Position numbers and translations under genes: made by a program | Notes under the pieces: model-generated | Told to the model about the DNA's origin: nothing | Seen by the model: only the letters and a program-made list of their open reading frames with translations | Database searches by the model: none | Shown: piece by piece, positions 34,630 through 46,499 of the stretch | How the letters are laid out: each line of letters starts with the position of its first letter | Position numbering within the stretch: position 1 is the stretch's first letter | From: Acestrorhynchus altus | Lineage: Eukaryota > Chordata > Actinopteri > Characiformes > Acestrorhynchidae | Length of the DNA stretch: 64,000 bases | Assembly: GCA_034509495.1 (NCBI GenBank) | Contig: CM067507.1 | Location: 16,489,450 to 16,553,449, forward strand | Reading direction: 5' to 3'

Positions 34630-34960
34630 TGAAAATACATTTATGTCCAAATGTTCGTGGACATCCATTCAAATGAGTGCATCTATTTTAAGGTCCACCC
34701 ATTGGTGACACAGATGTGCACACACAGCTTGTCCAGTCCCTGTGGAAAGGTATTGCCAATAGAATAGCAGTCTCTGGAGCAGATGAACATATACCTAATG
34801 ACAGGAATGGGCTGGAGGGGTAAAAAGCCCAGAGCATTGAGTTTTGGAACAGTGAAACTTGGATGAGTTACAAAGTTGGGGATGAGGTAGGTGGTGATCA
34901 TCCACTGTCCTGACCTCATTAACATTTTGGTCACTGAATGCAATCAAATCCTCACAGCAA
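34630..34960 (+). mobile_element. Tc1/mariner-like fragment (another family)
   Basis: Starts TTATGTCCAAATGTTCGTGGAC, then CACCCATTGGTGACACAGATG, CACACACAGCTTGTCCAGTCC, AGCAGTCTCTGGAGCAGATG and GGAATGGGCTGGAGGGG. I know this order from an abundant fish element; the coding region beyond is missing. A short phrase from its other end (GTGTCCACAAACTTTTGACC) occurs alone at 42122-42141. Confidence 0.65.
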
Positions 34961-34974
34961 TGTACCACAAAGGT

Positions 34975-35215
34975 TAATCTCTATTACAAACATGGTTCTT
35001 TATGGATATCTTTCAGGGGAACTAAATGGCAGCAAAAAAGGTTCTATTATTATGATGTCAAATCTGTTCTATATGGAACCCTATGGATATGGAACTCTAT
35101 AGTCTCAATTTTCATGTTGCAAAAAATCCTTTAATTATGGTTTATTATTTATATATTAACAACCATTTATGGTTCTACAACCATTTTCTTTACTGAAGAA
35201 CCATTAAAGATCATC
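34975..35215. repeat. Imperfect self-complementary interspersed repeat
   Basis: Words around GGTTCT, GGAACCCTATGG, GGTTCTACAACC and AAGAACCATTAA recur in both orientations, so the stretch can fold back. I recognise the pattern as a fish interspersed repeat; boundaries are unclear. Confidence 0.5.
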
Positions 35216-35220
35216 ATTTG

Positions 35221-38219
35221 TAAGGACAGTGAGTGTCCTCACCAACCAGTACACTGATCTGACAATAGGTGGTGCTGTTTTACATGGGATTACAGTAGGG
35301 AGACTCATTGAGAGTCTCTGATACTGCTGACCATTTATACAATCATGCTCTGTTCTGTCTGTAGTCCAGGTGAAAGATGATGTACTGCTTGAGTGCTGCA
35401 TATGAATGAGTGCTGCATAGGAATATGTGCTGCTTCTGATCTAATCTTGTATGTATATGTAGTGCATATCTTTTCTATATGGCTTGTATTGGGAAGTGCA
35501 CTCACCACATTTGAACAGCTATAAAACATGTTTGGAATTTCAAAAGAAATAATCACAATGGGTCCTGTTTTTTTAAACAACCACTTTAAATGATATTCAC
35601 TGAAACCTTTATTAATTCACTTTGAATTTCCAAATTTGTCCTTCAAGAGGAAAAGTTAAATGCATCAGACATCATTTGATAATGTACTCTTTTTGATCGA
35701 GGCCTTTGAAGGACATAGGCCCTCCAGGTGTGTCTGCTTTGGAAGGTGCACTGGTGCTTCAACAGTATTCCCACTGAATCAAGCCAAAGTTCAGAGCTTC
35801 ACATTGTCAGTGGTCCCGTGGAGGGCGGCAGATAAAGTCGAAGCTGGAGTCGGGTAAGCACAGACTGGAGGGGAGGGATTATAAATCCCTTAAAGAACTC
35901 AAGGCTGCCTGTGCTCCTCCGCCAAGCTGTGGTGGGAGCTTGAATCAAAGCAGACGTTGCCTAGAAGGAAAACTAGCCCGGAGCTGAAATTGATTTACAA
36001 AAGAAAAAAAAAAAGACAGGAAGAGAAAAAACAATTGATTTGGGGCAGAAAAAAGAATGGAGATGTACACAGCTCAGTAGATAGCCTTTTAGAAGATGTT
36101 ATTTTTTGTAAATGATTTTTGGAGGGTGTTTAAGGATTTGAGGAATAAACAAAACTTGTAATTGGCAGATAATTGGAACCTGACTCTGAAACTTCTAAAT
36201 TTACTGTTTATAGATGTGTTAAAAGGAACACTATGCAATTTGAAAACACCAGTAGATAGAACTAAACACATGTATACAATGATTTATATAAACAAATCTG
36301 AGAAACTGCTTTTGTATGAGCTACATTGTACTTTATAGTTTTGACCATAAGCAGGAATATTTGAATTGTTTCTTGGTTGGAACTTTTTTGGTTGATTTTA
36401 TCTTAAACCTGTTAAAACAAATACAGAAAACCCTGCACCTGATCCATCTGCACCTCATCGCTGTCAGAGACAGGGAAGTACAGTCACTGAGCAGAAGTGG
36501 TGGTTTGACAAACTACCTCCAGTGAGGTTGTACAGCCGTTATCTTTGTTAATAAATTGCTTATAATTTCCCCCAAAAAAGTAAATTAATCAAAATAAGAA
36601 TAAATTTGTAGTGTAAAAAAGTGGTGGTAGTCATGATAGTGGTGTTAAGAGGGTGTTAAAGGTCACCATTAAAAATAAGTCAAGGGTGAAAGTTCACCAT
36701 GGCTCAGCACCCTGTAGAAATAGGAGAAATAATAGAATTGAAGGGGTTGGGATGAGGCCAAGCTCTTGGGGGGAGGGGCTTCTTCTGCTCCCTTTTGCTG
36801 ATAATGGACTTCTCCTCCTTCTTCTGAGGATCTCAGCGGTCTTCTCGCAAAGAACTTTTGCTTGCACAGAGGCCTGCCCGCTCTTGATGAATGCAGGTCC
36901 AGCACCAAAAAATGCAGTTTCTAAGGGGAGAAAGCATAAGTGGATCATCAGTTAAACTCGGACTGTACCAGACTTGCTATGAATCATGTAGAACTTTCAT
37001 AAAATAATGGATACACCCGATATAAAGCCACAAATTAAATGAATTATAGACAAAAAAAATCAAATGTACCCTGCTGTCCCCATACCTCAACTGTAATTCA
37101 TCAGCTAAAGTTTGGGGCCTGAGGTTTTATTCAGTAGTTTTACATTGGAAATACAAAGCTAATGTAGCTAACAAGCAATGGAAGCCTATGGTCACCAATG
37201 AGCATCAGGAAAACTGCATACTTGTGTCTTCACACTTAAAACTAATTAATAGACCAAGAGACACAGTAGCATAGCTGAAAACCATAACCTGAACTATTAA
37301 TGTCTATTTTTGTCCATTTTTATGGATTACATTTTGTCCATGTCAGTTCCTAATAGGTCAACCATTAGTTAAGACTCTGGATGTACTAAGCTTAAGCTAT
37401 ACATCATCCAGAACTCTTGGATAATGAATAGACCCAAAATGACTGTATGTTAAGAGCAGGCACAAGGTGGTAAATGTATTCTGTGTCTGTGACGTTGTTA
37501 AACTTCACTCTTTAACTGGCCGGGGCTCCTTTGGCCTTACTAGTGCAGCAGCATGACTTATGCCTTAATTGATGGGCAATTACTTTGCGGTTGAGAAACC
37601 ACCTTTGTGACTTCCACACACCAAAATGAGTTTAGTACTGAATGAGTAACGGTTACGTCAGTGCAATTAGCTGAACGCAAGATTGGCCACAACAAGAAGT
37701 AGCAAAACGGCTCACACTCAGTTCTCAGAGTGCTCAGAGCCAGCATTTAATCAGAAACACTGCTACACACGCTTTACATCACAGCATCGTGCAAAAAGCA
37801 GGAATAGTCTGAGTAATCGGACATGTACGACCCCCTTGGTTGGAGGTAAAACTGAGCTTGTGAATCACAGCTTACAGCCAGTGTCTGACCACTGGAGCCT
37901 GAACACAGACTGCGGTCAGGCCAACAGGGGCCGTTTTTGAAACTATCCATGGGGTAAATCATGGGGCAGTGTCACAGTTACTCATCATTAACCCTTACAA
38001 TTCGCGTTAAAGTTATGAGTGGTAAGATAACATAAATTCTACTTGAATTTTCTTATTCGCAGCTCAAGATTCCTTGAACATGTTGATTCTATGCACAGTA
38101 GATTTGTTTTATTCCACAGGATAGGAGATCTCTATCACAAATAATAACTATGACTTCTAAGGGTTAATCATTGGTATTCTGTCCTCTCCCATCACCAGCA
38201 AACACAAAACACACAAATG
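35221..38219. other. Mostly single-copy DNA with possible conserved patches
   Basis: No gene or clear transposon. Repeat-free, less AT-rich patches at 35690-35990 and 37460-37960 are conserved-element candidates. The part at 37090-37300 may belong to a dispersed repeat, but I see no second copy here. Confidence 0.35.
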
Positions 38220-38640
38220 GCCATAAATTGTTGCTCTCCCAACAGGCAAGAGGCTGGCAAACACACATTTGTCAGCATGTGACATCACTCATCTTAACAA
38301 GCTAGGACTGCTGATGGGATCTCATGCCAGCAGAGCCTATCGGCCATAACTAGAACCAATGCTGATGGACCACGTGCATTTGTTCATCTGTCCTTCACAC
38401 TTGAAGATGGAGCTCCCAATATGAAGTGTATGAAAATGAGAGGGATTTGCCATTTGTGACTAATATTACAAAAATGAACTATAAATAAAAGATGTAATAG
38501 GAAACATACCCTTTGTCTTAATCAAAACTCCTCATTAGGCATTCAAGCTGAGCTCCAATTCTCCTCCAAATGCAATTAAGTGTGAGCCTTAAAGGATAAA
38601 GTAAGCTTGTTAATAAGTTCGCTGAGGAATGAAAAACACC
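38220..38640. other. Candidate conserved non-coding block
   Basis: Repeat-free and varied in composition. It contains CACGTG (E-box), GCAATTAAGTGTGAG (NKX2-like core AAGTG next to ATTA), AATCAAAAC and CTCATTAGGC. Motif density suggests an enhancer; inference only. Confidence 0.33.
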
Positions 38641-39059
38641 CTTTTTTCTTTATTGCTCTAGTGTTGATATTGAATCTAATAAGGGATTGCCCGTGAGATC
38701 AACGTGCAGGAGTGTGTATTACTGTGTGTATGTGCCATGTACCTGCCAGCTTCTCTGGTATAAAAATCATTTCTTTTTTCTTATTATCACTCCAAAGTCA
38801 GGCTCCAACCTCTCTGTGGGATCTCAATGACAAACAACCTGAAATCCTTAAAGGTAAGAAAGACTGCATGACTGAGTGACAATAGCTATGCACGCAAAGT
38901 TCAAGACCTGTACCCTGACTCATGACTGGGTATGGTGATGGACAAAAACTGAAAAACACAGATAACTGACATGAATACAAGCACTGTATTAACCTAATAT
39001 AGAAACTAGTCACTAATCCAAACGGAACCAATACAGTTTCATTATAGAAATATACTGAG

Positions 39060-39330
39060 TTAACTATCCCGTCATCAGTGGTCAGTTTTTGGTTGTTGAC
39101 CACCTTTTGCCTTCTAATGAAACTGATGCACATTGAAAACCCCAGCAAGACTGCTGAGTCGGATGGATCGACACAATACATTAGTATTCCAGTGTCATTG
39201 TTGTCTTGAGAATGGTCCATGGCCCAGCTACAATCTCATTAGGAGTGACTATCTGGTCAGAAACTGACCAATCATAAATGAGGTAAAGGGCAGATGACAA
39301 ACAGATTAGCTGCCGACTGTAACTGCACCC
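39060..39330 (+). repeat. Interspersed repeat family D, diverged copy
   Basis: AAAACCCCAGCAAGACTGCTGAG, AGTATTCCAGTGTCATTGTTG and GAGAATGGTCCA follow the family D order (compare reversed 52040-52165). A 140-codon minus-strand open frame across it (38798-39220) has no domain. Confidence 0.5.
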
Positions 39331-39409
39331 CAATACTGTACAGTGTAGTTGCAAATGGATTGTTGGATATCATAAAGTGGTAGAGAATGAGCAAAAGAGT
39401 GAACAACCT

Positions 39410-39605
39410 ACATGGGGTTGGTGTTTGACTGCCTTGTTAAACACCTAGATTCAACCCCAAGCCAGGTAAACATACCACATTACACCAATGAGTGTCCTTG
39501 GGCAAGACTCCTAATGCTTCATTTACCTACCTCTACTTCACACCACATGCATACAAGCAATGTGCCACACTGCACCACACTACAACATGGTACCAGCAAT
39601 TCACT
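39410..39605 (+). mobile_element. tRNA-derived SINE, family S1, 3'-truncated
   Basis: GGTTGGTGTTTGACTGCC (A-box-like), TAGATTCAACCCC (B-box-like), CACCAATGAGTGTCC and TTGGGCAAGACTCCTAATGC match the copies at 60910 and, reversed, 7712. The shared 3' tail is absent. Confidence 0.72.
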
Positions 39606-39784
39606 CCTGTAATAAACAGCATTTCATACTGGATATGCATGAAAAAAATGAATGGGGTATGAAAACACATGAGTGACAGTGAGGCTCACATTTAGTCTAC
39701 CTTTCCAACAATACAGCATTTACTTTATTCTACGCTTCATATTGCAGGATCAGAGTAAACTACCAACATGATACAGAACAAACA

Positions 39785-40225
39785 AGATTATCTAACACTC
39801 TCATTATTGTGTGATGAAATATCAGCAAATAATCCAGCTCAACCTGCATGCAGACTCTGACTGATCAGCAAGAAGGGACGGGGCATATGATGTCACTGAC
39901 CAAGAACATTACAATGATTAAAATAAAAAAAACTGAACAAAATTGGCATTTTCAGCTCAAAAACACACTGGACGATCAATTTCCAATAGGATTTCTGAGA
40001 TGTAAAGTATTTTTAGTCCTTATAAGCAAAAACAAAACAAAACTGAACAAAAAAACAAACACAATTGTATCAAACGATTGTAGGTGTAGTTTATTAAAAT
40101 TTTTATCAAAACATTGTCGATTTCATATAGTTATTTAAATTGTCTTTTTTAAAATCTCAGATCTGAAAATAACAATATATGTCAAACTAAGAAAATGTCC
40201 CACAAAAATTGGCCTAGAGTTCTAA
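39785..40225 (+). repeat. Interspersed repeat family H, copy 2
   Basis: TGTGTGATGA, ATCAGCAAATAATCCAGCTC, GCATGCAGACTCTGACTGATCA, GATGTCACTGACC, GAAAATAACAATAT, TGTCAAACTA and AAATTGGCCTAG correspond to copy 1 at 32695. Confidence 0.75.
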
Positions 40226-42859
40226 ATGTTAAGCAAGACAGACAAAAAAGACCTGTGTAGATTGCATAGTTATTGTGGAGAAAAACTTTGCATCATGTTT
40301 GTTGCATCCAGTGTGAAATGAAAAGCTTTGTGGAAATGAAAAATGGGCTCTTGACAAGAATCTCAGGTCAATGTCATCTATGTAAATATAAACACAACAA
40401 TATCACAGTATAACTGCTAATATGTTACTACACCATTAGGTAAAAATAAACCTATAATATATTTAATACCTTTATGCTTGAGTGCCATTAAAAATTGTTC
40501 AGTTGACCCTGATGTGCACCAAACCCAACCTTTCCTGCTGGAGAACACAAAGTTGTCTGAAAAGACATATCAAAGCATCTACAGTGAAAATACAGGAAAA
40601 TGTTGTTCACATGATTTGAGCTGAAAAAGGTGCCAAGAAATGAAGATGGAAGCAACACTGGAAACAAAGGCTTGAGCCATGCCAGAGATGAAAAAGTGTC
40701 AATTATATATGATGTCAGGCTCACTTAACAGGAGGCACAAGCATGTGTGGCAATCACGAGGATGGTGTAGACAGCATGTCGTGCGACTGCATTTAGTCAA
40801 CATTGCCCGAGGCAAACACTCGATGCTACTGTCCACCACTGGACTTAACAGGAGTTGACAGATGGTGACCAGTGAGTTGCATCTGCCCACTATAACAGGT
40901 AGAAAAAAAAATGAGCCGAATTACTCTGTCCATCAATGATTTGAAGACATCTTTTTTCTTGCTTGCAATTTAAATTACTCAATAAAATAATAGAAAATAA
41001 ATAAATAAACTGGTGCAACAAAGTCACAAAGTACAGGTCCAAAGGGACCACTTCAAAATGCTTAACCCCTTCAACCTTAAACCCTAAAAAATGAATTTTG
41101 GTTCTATGTTAAATACAGATATTGATACGGACAGTATGGATTTTTTCCGTACTCTGCTTTCATTTCGTCTGTATTTTTGCACATTCTTTGAAAGCTTATG
41201 GATATAGATAGAATGGAGCAGTATCACTGGCAATGCGGGGGCGACCACTGCCATATGGACACAATAAAGAAACTCTGGCAAAATTCTCCATCCTCATGTT
41301 GCAAAGTATTAAACTGTCTCACCGACCACCACTGTTCCCAACACAGCTTCTTTCCTCTTTTATGTAATGCATTTTCACAACCTTCTCCACTGTCACCATG
41401 TTTAAAGGTGTCAGAAACGTTTGACTCTGAACTGCCCTCTAGTGGATGTTTTGTGTAACATCCAAGCCAAAACAAAATATGTATAGTATGTTGCCATTGT
41501 TTGAAAAAGAAGCATTAATTTTCATATATAAAGGAGATATAAATGAGCTTTAATTCCCAACATCGCAATTCCTCATCCTTAAGTGGCATATGCTGCATAC
41601 TGTTTTATACTCATTTTATGGAAATTAATCATAATTTTATGTTCTAGACATGGCTAGGGCACCCCTGCATTTTTGAAGATGAAGTAGCAGCTGCATCCGT
41701 AGATCTGCATTGATGATGAAATTGTGGGGTTTTCCACAATATTACATAGCTGTGGATGGCGATCATCTGAGTGTTTACATATTCCAGTGGTGTACAAGGC
41801 AGTAAAGTCTTTAATTGGCTGTGTTCTGTTCTGCTCCTTCCTCCATCCAATTTTTCAAACATGCTGAAAGAATGGGCAATCTACGGATACTGAGAATGGA
41901 ATTACTCTTTGAGATGTCATACCCCACACATTTTACCACCTTCAGCTATATTTGCACTCGCTAGAATTTCCAGTATTTTTAGTCAAATTATTTTAAATCT
42001 ATGCTTTTGAGCGTGGATTGGAAAAGAGTATCAAATGATCAACTAAACAGTGCAGTGCCTGCAGAAGCTGTAAGTGGGATTGCAGCTCAGCAGATAATGC
42101 CAAAACCTTTGCTCATTAGTTGTGTCCACAAACTTTTGACCAACATGTGTGGTTCCAAAACCTTTTCACAAACGCTGTTTTGTCTAAAAGCTCCTCCAAT
42201 CACAGACAGTAAGCTCTCATATCAAGTCTATTCATTACTCAGAGCTGGAGGAGCAGAGGGCAGAAATATTGCATGCTGTACATAGATGAGCACTGTTGTG
42301 TGGGATTTCTCAACATTACGTAATTCATTAGAATGGGGAAGTTTGTAGAATGACTACTCAGCAAGATCTACAACTTGGTATTCTTAGAGACATTTGATTT
42401 TTTTTTGGACAAATGTTCTTGGAGATTTTTCCTATGGGAGAGTTTTGGCCACTTTTTTTGTTCAAAGGCATTTTTTACAAAACCTAATGCATTTACTTAA
42501 AACCTGTATACACACAATCCATTCAGGTTCAGTACGGACGTTTTATAGTTGGAATGGAATCGATAACTCAAAAATTGCAACCGGAGTTAGGGAAATCAAA
42601 AATGGGTGGAATAATAATAATAAAAAAAGAAAGAAAGAAGAAGAAAATTTATGAAGAACCACAGTGTGATTGTCTACTGCAATCACACTAATTACGGAAT
42701 TATGGAACTTGATCTTCAGATATTAGCAAATAGCAATTTTGCAATCAATTTATTTTTCATTCTTTAATCAAAATAAAGATTGTGCCTATACTTTCTGACA
42801 GACCTTATATCTTCCACAAGGATTTTCCATAATGGTGCAGTGACTTTTTGACAAAAATC
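40226..42859. other. No recognised gene; one lone transposon-end phrase
   Basis: AT-rich, with several short frames that lack domains. GTGTCCACAAACTTTTGACC at 42122 resembles a Tc1/mariner-type element end. Otherwise nothing is recognised. Confidence 0.4.
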
Positions 42860-42879
42860 TACTCATGAACCCACAAACA

Positions 42880-43325
42880 AACTGAGGCTCACGGCTTCGG
42901 AGCATGTACAAGCAATTAATCCCTCCGCTTGTTTACTGGGTTCACGCTCAGTCTTTGTTAATTTGTTGAAGCCGCCAAACTCCAGCTCCAAGGACGTGTT
43001 TGGTGCCTCTTGGACGGGGGCCATTTTCATTACCGCTGCATGAATAAAGTGGGCATATTTAGCAACAGACTCCTTGCTTTGAATTTGTGCCTCGCCCTCC
43101 CTCCCTCCAATCCAGATGTCAGAAGAAAAGAAATGTCTGCTCCCAGTGCAGGTCTCCCCTCTCTGTCCCGGAAAACCTGAGAGGAAAGAAAGGGCCCCAC
43201 TGAGAGTGAGCATGGATCATGGTAATTGCCAGCGGTACCTTGGGGCTAGAGCGATGAGCTCATTATTTTCCCCAAAAACCCTCAAGTCTCGCAAAACAAC
43301 AGCAGGCCCACTGCAGCTCTCAGAG
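42880..43325. other. Candidate conserved non-coding block
   Basis: Repeat-free with balanced composition, including AGCAATTAATCCCTCCGC, TTTGTTAATTTG, GCCATTTTCATTACCGC and GCATGAATAAAG. Open frames exist on both strands without domains. Ends at a (GT)n array. One of the better enhancer candidates here. Confidence 0.33.
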
Positions 43326-43329
43326 GAAG

Positions 43330-43330
<1 letters not shown>

Positions 43331-43390
<60 letters not shown>
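43331..43390. repeat. (GT)n microsatellite
   Basis: 30 perfect dinucleotide units. Confidence 0.98.
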
Positions 43391-43392
<2 letters not shown>

Positions 43393-43974
43393 TTCATACA
43401 CCCACCCTCTCCTAAAGTGTTGGGGGAGTTCGTTTTGGTTTCCACGATAACAAGCAAATCAAATATAGCTTGTTAAAATCTCCATCCCATTTCCATGGAG
43501 CTGTTTCTCCCTGACAAACCAGAACCACAGTAAGGTGTGCCGCTTAGTGTAAGCGTAGCAGTCTAGGTGTTTTTTTTTTTTGTTTTGTTTTGTTTTTATG
43601 TTTTTTTTTCTTTCTGACATGAGAAATATAACGACTGTTGAGTGTGATGCTGGATAATATGTAATGTAGGAATACGGACAATCAATTTCTGCATTTTGGA
43701 ATGTTCTACATGTGTTACAGCTTGAGTAATAAGCCATTATTCACTAGAACTGACACGACTAACAATTACTTTCTGTTATCTGATTTATGTCATCTTCGTC
43801 ATGTGCTGCATATCTCATCCTACATTTCTGACATGTTGATACCATTCCAGGTACAGAGATTCAGGTTTGTATACAGCTTTTTGATTTTTTGCAAATTTTG
43901 TTTTTACAATAGAAATGAAAAGGGTGCAAACTTTTGTTTACCTTTCAAATATAACAAACATATAAATACACTAT
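43391..43974. other. No recognised feature apart from a T-rich tract
   Basis: A T-rich tract with G interruptions lies at 43569-43610. Nothing else is recognised. Confidence 0.45.
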
Positions 43975-43979
43975 TAACA

Positions 43980-44235
43980 CTCAAACAACCACATGGGATG
44001 CAAACACCTGAGCAACCACTTCACACAGCATAGCCAGCACCTAAGATGCTAAGAGCAAATTCTTAGCAATCACCTAGTAATACCCTAGCAACCACTTAGC
44101 AACATCAGTGCAACCACTTGGGATACCATATTAACCATTATACCACAGTAACCACATAATAACACCATTACAATGCAACAGCAACCACTTAGCAACACCA
44201 TAGCAAATAACCACCTAACACGCACTTGGCAAATC
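43980..44235. repeat. Degenerate minisatellite (AACCACTTAGCAACACCA type)
   Basis: About ten imperfect units alternating words such as AGCAACCACTTAGCAAC, ACCATAGCAA and AACCACCTAAC, with a period of roughly 20-30 bases. This repeat type is common in fish. Confidence 0.78.
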
Positions 44236-44269
44236 TATTGTGACCACACTGCAGCAAGTGACTAATATA

Positions 44270-44455
44270 TAAAATAACTAGACTAAGAATTTATGAATAC
44301 TACAAAAAATACTACAAAGCACAATATGAAAAGAAGTTAATTACTATATATAATGCACTATTCTATTCATTGCAATTAATTTATTTTCATATTGTGCTCT
44401 GTAGTATTTATTGTAGTATTCATACATTTATTGTAGTATTCATAGTTAATTTAGT
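44270..44455. repeat. Long palindrome, possible foldback MITE
   Basis: Left arm (about 44289-44332: TTATGAATACTACAAAAAAT, then ACTACAAAGCACAATATGAA) and right arm (about 44386-44426: TTCATATTGTGCTCTGTAGT, then ATTTATTGTAGTATTCATA) are reverse complements over about 40 bases with roughly two mismatches. The loop is about 53 bases and itself contains TTAATT/AATTAA. After the right arm, TTTATTGTAGTATTCATA is repeated once more. The arms may extend further with gaps. Confidence 0.78.
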
Positions 44456-45234
44456 TAAAATAGTTTTCATGACATAATTTGGCAAAAATGTAAAAGATTC
44501 CAAACAACAAGGCTATACAAACAATAACCTTCTATCACACTCAAAGCATAATAGCTCTTCTTTCTCTTATAATAAAAAAATGTTCTGCCTGTTTTATTGA
44601 CTTATGAGCGAGAAATCATTAGAATGTTGTTTTTGACAGCAAGATGAAAAAGATTACCTTGACCTTCTGAGTTAAAAAATGCAGGATCACAAAAAAGCCC
44701 CTGAGTTTAATACGCATATTCATTAGGCATCAACATGCATTAGGAAAAGAGGCCTAAACAGGTATCCCATAGCACTTCCTTTTAATAGTCCATGTGTCCC
44801 GAGTATTCCAGACGGGAGGAGCAGGATAGAGCTGCAGATTCTCCAGCTGCCTTCAACTGGCAGAGTGAGACAGTGAGCTGACAGTGAGCCTGTGGTGGAG
44901 TAATTATATAGTTGACAGCATGGCTAAGCTGCAGGGGGGTAACAGTATACTGTCCAGTGCCCAGTGGTCAGCAGGCATGGAGGGCCACAGCTGGCTTTTA
45001 CTCGCCAGCATACTTTGCCCATTCCTCCATAGTGTCCCCACTCTAGGGCTTTGGGCACACATAGGCAAGACTGGCATGGATGTGGCACAGGACCCACATT
45101 AAACTCCAGAGGACACAGAACCTCCACTTATGACAGCATGACAACAGTTAGTCCTTGACCTGCTGAACAGCGTCCAGCTCTGACTGCTAAACAGTGAAAC
45201 AGTGAAACACACACAAACACACACAAAGCCAACA

Positions 45235-45236
<2 letters not shown>
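44456..45236. other. No recognised feature
   Basis: Single-copy-looking DNA; the part from 44800 is less AT-rich. No domain or repeat signature. Confidence 0.42.

Positions 45237-45316
<80 letters not shown>
45237..45316. repeat. (GT)n microsatellite
   Basis: 40 perfect dinucleotide units, preceded by a shorter ACACACAAAC stretch on the same strand, so the two can pair. Confidence 0.98.
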
Positions 45317-45319
<3 letters not shown>

Positions 45320-45384
45320 TGTGCATTTATTTTAACTAAAATAAACTAAAATGATATTGTCCATAAAAGATCTAGTCTTATTTA

Positions 45385-45600
45385 TCTTAGATGGAACGGT
45401 GGTGCTGCCCACTCACCGTCAGTTGGGAGTTTGGTGTGTTTTCTCTGTGTCCGTAAGGTACTCTGGTCATCTCCCGCAACGCAAAAAATGCACATTGTAT
45501 GTGAACTGATCATGCTCAGAGGGTATTCTTGCCTTGCACCTGATGACTCCAGGTGGGCTCTGGATTTACTGTGACCCTACTCAGGGTTAGGGTTAGGGTT
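45385..45600 (+). repeat. Interspersed repeat family F, longest copy
   Basis: GGAGTTTGGTGTGTTTTCTC, GTGTCCGTAAGG, GAGGGTATTCTTGCCTTGC, TGATGACTCCAGGTGGGCTC and ACTGTGACCCTACTCAG are ordered as in a common fish repeat. Other parts occur at 17505, 30650 (reversed) and a short reversed piece at 47255-47310. Confidence 0.75.
45582..45600. repeat. Short telomere-like run
   Basis: Three GGGTTA units at the 3' end of the family F copy. Probably the decayed tail of that repeat and not a telomeric insertion. Confidence 0.6.
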
Positions 45601-46499
45601 ATTAAGAAACAACTAAGATTCTGACTGACTGACTGAATTTGATATCTTATAAGCATGTCAGTTACGGAGGGCACGATATCCATCCAAATTATATGACTGC
45701 AAGTTTGGACAACAATTGTCTATTTTGTTATTCTTTCAAGCGAAAGTATACACAACCTATGCATAATCTGCATGGGATTTGGGTTGTACTCAATACAGTC
45801 TAGATAAACCATTGGAGGTTTGGAAATATGAAGCAATTTGAACTTTGTCAACGAACAGCAAAGATGTGTATGGAGGACGAAAATAGCATGATTTGATGAA
45901 ATGAACACTTTTCTGTTAAACAGAAGTTCTGGGGGCGGAAGCACTTACTTGACTGAATAACACAATTGTTGTTTTCTATTTTTCTGTTTTCAAAGTAAAC
46001 TATATAACATGTTGCCATGGATGTGTGAGGGATGTTATTGCTTACAAAGTTTAAACTATGTTTTTTCTAAGTCAGCAAAGTGTTTTTTTTCCATTTCAGA
46101 AGACAACAAAATATGTCATTTTGACCAGACGTGCTCAAGCCAGATTTGAAACAGTAAAGTTTACTTTATCAACATAAAATATCATTGGATAAATCACTTT
46201 TTTACCCAAATACTTCTAGGAATATAAGTGTGAAAATATTTGCAGACAAAAAAATTGTGTTTCCTTATACTTGATACAAATATTAGTGTAATTACTGCTC
46301 GTTCTTTTCAAGTCAGCTGAAGTGGATAATCTGAAGCTACACTGTAACTACAGCAGCAGGAACCACTTACACAAGTCTAATAATTTCACATGACTTAACA
46401 ACCTCAGTGAGGTCTGAGGTACTGTAAATCATAATTTAGTCATACACTTTGCACAATGCTAATATGTGGGGTACATGCTTCCAGTACTTGTGCACACCC
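45601..46499. other. AT-rich DNA without recognised feature
   Basis: No repeat, domain or terminal structure seen. Confidence 0.42.

Noticed and set aside
38798..39220. 140-codon minus-strand frame as a membrane protein
   Set aside because: It runs across a diverged copy of repeat family D and has no recognisable family; the hydrophobic part is probably chance.
45582..45600. Interstitial telomere insertion
   Set aside because: Only three GGGTTA units at the end of a family F repeat. A two-unit CCCTAA word at 28621 is also too short to mean anything.
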